Part shown: positions 62,974 through 64,000 of the stretch, one piece after another | Numbering within the stretch: position 1 is the first letter of the stretch | Layout of the letters: each line of letters starts with the position of its first letter | DNA from: Massariosphaeria phaeospora | Lineage: Eukaryota; Ascomycota; Dothideomycetes; Pleosporales | DNA length: 64,000 nucleotides | Direction of reading: 5' to 3' | NCBI GenBank assembly: GCA_011032825.1 | Contig: JAADJZ010000031.1 | Coordinates: 124,001-188,000, forward strand | Translations under genes and position numbers: made by a program | The notes under the pieces: model-generated | Told to the model about the DNA's origin: nothing | Databases searched by the model: none | Seen by the model: the letters and a program-made list of their open reading frames with translations, nothing else

Positions 62974-63909
62974 TCAAGCTGTTTTCTTCTTCCGGCTCTC
63001 GTCCTCAACCCTACCAATCTCGAACGTCGTCTGCTCGCCCACATCCGCAAACAACAGATAGCGCACTTTATGGTCAGCAGCGCGATCAACACTACTCACC
63101 CTCACCATCGTAAGATGGTGATCCACAAGTTTGAACAGCGTGAAGGCACTCCACAAGAAGTCCGCGCCATGGTCCTCCGCCCGCACAAGCACCTTCTTCG
63201 CCCTAATGCGCATCAGCACATCGTACAGCTGCTCACGCCGCGGCGCAAACTGCCACGTATCTATCTGGAACAGGCGCTCACCACGCGCAGCCGAGCTACT
63301 GATCAGAGCCGTCGCATCGCCGAGCGCCGCAGGCTCAGAGCGATTGAGCAGCGCCGACACGAGCCGGCTGCACAGCGCGACGTCAGTCTTCCAGTCGCGG
63401 GCCCCGAGGTTGAGGTCAAGATCGCCGAAGTCGATCACGAGCTCGTTGAGCGGCAGCAGCGCCAGCGCGAAGGGGTTGTTTGCGCCCACGGCGTCGAGCC
63501 GCGCCAGCGGGACCGTGATCTCGACGTGCCGCAGATGCTGCTGCAGGGCACCGAGGCTCCAGAGCGCGGGGCGGAAGTTGAGGCCCTGGGCGCCTTGGAG
63601 GTGGAATTGTGTGCGCTGGAGAGCCGTGGCGATGGCTTCGCCGTGGATGAGGCGGCAGGTTGCGAGCAGGGGGAAGACGGGCGGGTGGTTTGGTGAGTAG
63701 GGTGTCGTGGCGACCCAGTCGTAGATCATGAGGCGGATCTCGGGGGGGAGGTTCATGAGGAGTGAGGAGGTCTGCGGGAATGCGGGTGATTGGAAGAGGT
63801 GGCGCTTGTAGAAGTCTTCCATGGTGTATGTGCCATTGTGCTTGTCTAACGTGTAGGCGATGTTGCGGAAGGTGGGGACACGCGAGAGGAGCGAGACTAC
63901 GGAGTCCAT
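62974..63909 (-). CDS. Hypothetical protein, F-box-like/2EXR-type family
   Basis: The frame encodes 311 residues. At about 51-65 it has LLMNLPPEIRLMIYDWV, the signature opening of fungal 2EXR/F-box-like proteins, followed by LATCRLIHGEA. A Leu-rich mixed alpha/beta region follows and the end is basic (ESRKKKTA). It belongs to the same loose class as the genes at 41663 and 56844, but the three are not obviously recent duplicates. Role unknown. Confidence 0.68.
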   Translation of the reverse strand: MDSVVSLLSRVPTFRNIAYTLDKHNGTYTMEDFYKRHLFQSPAFPQTSSLLMNLPPEIRLMIYDWVATTPYSPNHPPVFPLLATCRLIHGEAIATALQRTQFHLQGAQGLNFRPALWSLGALQQHLRHVEITVPLARLDAVGANNPFALALLPLNELVIDFGDLDLNLGARDWKTDVALCSRLVSALLNRSEPAALGDATALISSSAARGERLFQIDTWQFAPRREQLYDVLMRIRAKKVLVRAEDHGADFLWSAFTLFKLVDHHLTMVRVSSVDRAADHKVRYLLFADVGEQTTFEIGRVEDESRKKKTA

Positions 63910-64000
63910 GTTTAGTAACGCGGGTGGAGTTTTTTTGCTCGTACGCGGAAGTAAAAGTTGTAAGGTAGGGTGGTAGGATAGGAGGTGGAGTATGGTAGTG
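63910..64000. other. 5' flank of the last gene
   Basis: The remaining 91 bases are the upstream region of the minus-strand orphan, T/G-rich on the plus strand, without a visible motif. Confidence 0.4.

Overview
The window reads as nuclear DNA of a filamentous ascomycete (Pezizomycotina, probably Dothideomycetes, although the order cannot be fixed from sequence alone). The reasons are short introns (mostly 50-90 nt) with GTRNGT-like donors, CTAAC-type branch points and YAG acceptors, a HET-domain gene, a sugar porter, a feruloyl esterase, DUF1996 and LCCL proteins, and a Tc1/mariner-pogo transposon copy decayed by C-to-T stop codons as repeat-induced point mutation (RIP) produces. About 24 genes are supported, and intergenic regions are long and rich in simple repeats.

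Layout. 1-5.2 kb: the 5' part of a four-helix membrane protein that runs off the left edge, a decayed Naa40-like acetyltransferase frame, a Tlg1/syntaxin-6-type SNARE, and a METTL25-like methyltransferase divergent from it. 6-14 kb: secreted feruloyl esterase, secreted GPI-type S41 peptidase-like protein, and a membrane-anchored short-chain dehydrogenase. 14-16.6 kb: a puzzling stretch with weak ORFs and two kinds of degenerate repeat. 16.7-22 kb: BCS1-type AAA ATPase and a secreted DUF1996 protein. 24.5-33.2 kb: small secreted I9-like protein, LCCL membrane protein, divergent Aro8-type aminotransferase, GFA-family protein. 33.6-35.8 kb: a transposon with perfect 43-bp terminal inverted repeats. 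36-41.2 kb: NmrA-like oxidoreductase, an AT-rich RIP-like island, and an MFS sugar porter. 41.6-44.8 kb: an orphan and a damaged-looking HET gene. 45.4-50.4 kb: a 1636-aa protein with a Telo_bind-like OB fold. 50.7-54.8 kb: nucleoside diphosphate kinase divergent from ER glucosidase II alpha. 55.4-64 kb: an SsuA/NMT1-like secreted protein with an apparent frameshift, then orphan proteins typical of fungal accessory gene content.

The genes do not form one pathway. Housekeeping loci (SNARE, NDK, glucosidase II, BCS1, telomere protein) alternate with secreted, nutrient-uptake and self-recognition genes and with a mobile-element scar. No biosynthetic gene cluster core enzyme, CRISPR array, rRNA or convincing tRNA was seen. 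The items most worth a second look are the telomere-protein candidate with several SUMO-interaction-like motifs, the transposon whose ends stayed perfect while its gene decayed, the unlisted membrane-protein gene at the left edge, and the single-base lesions in the SsuA-like and HET genes.
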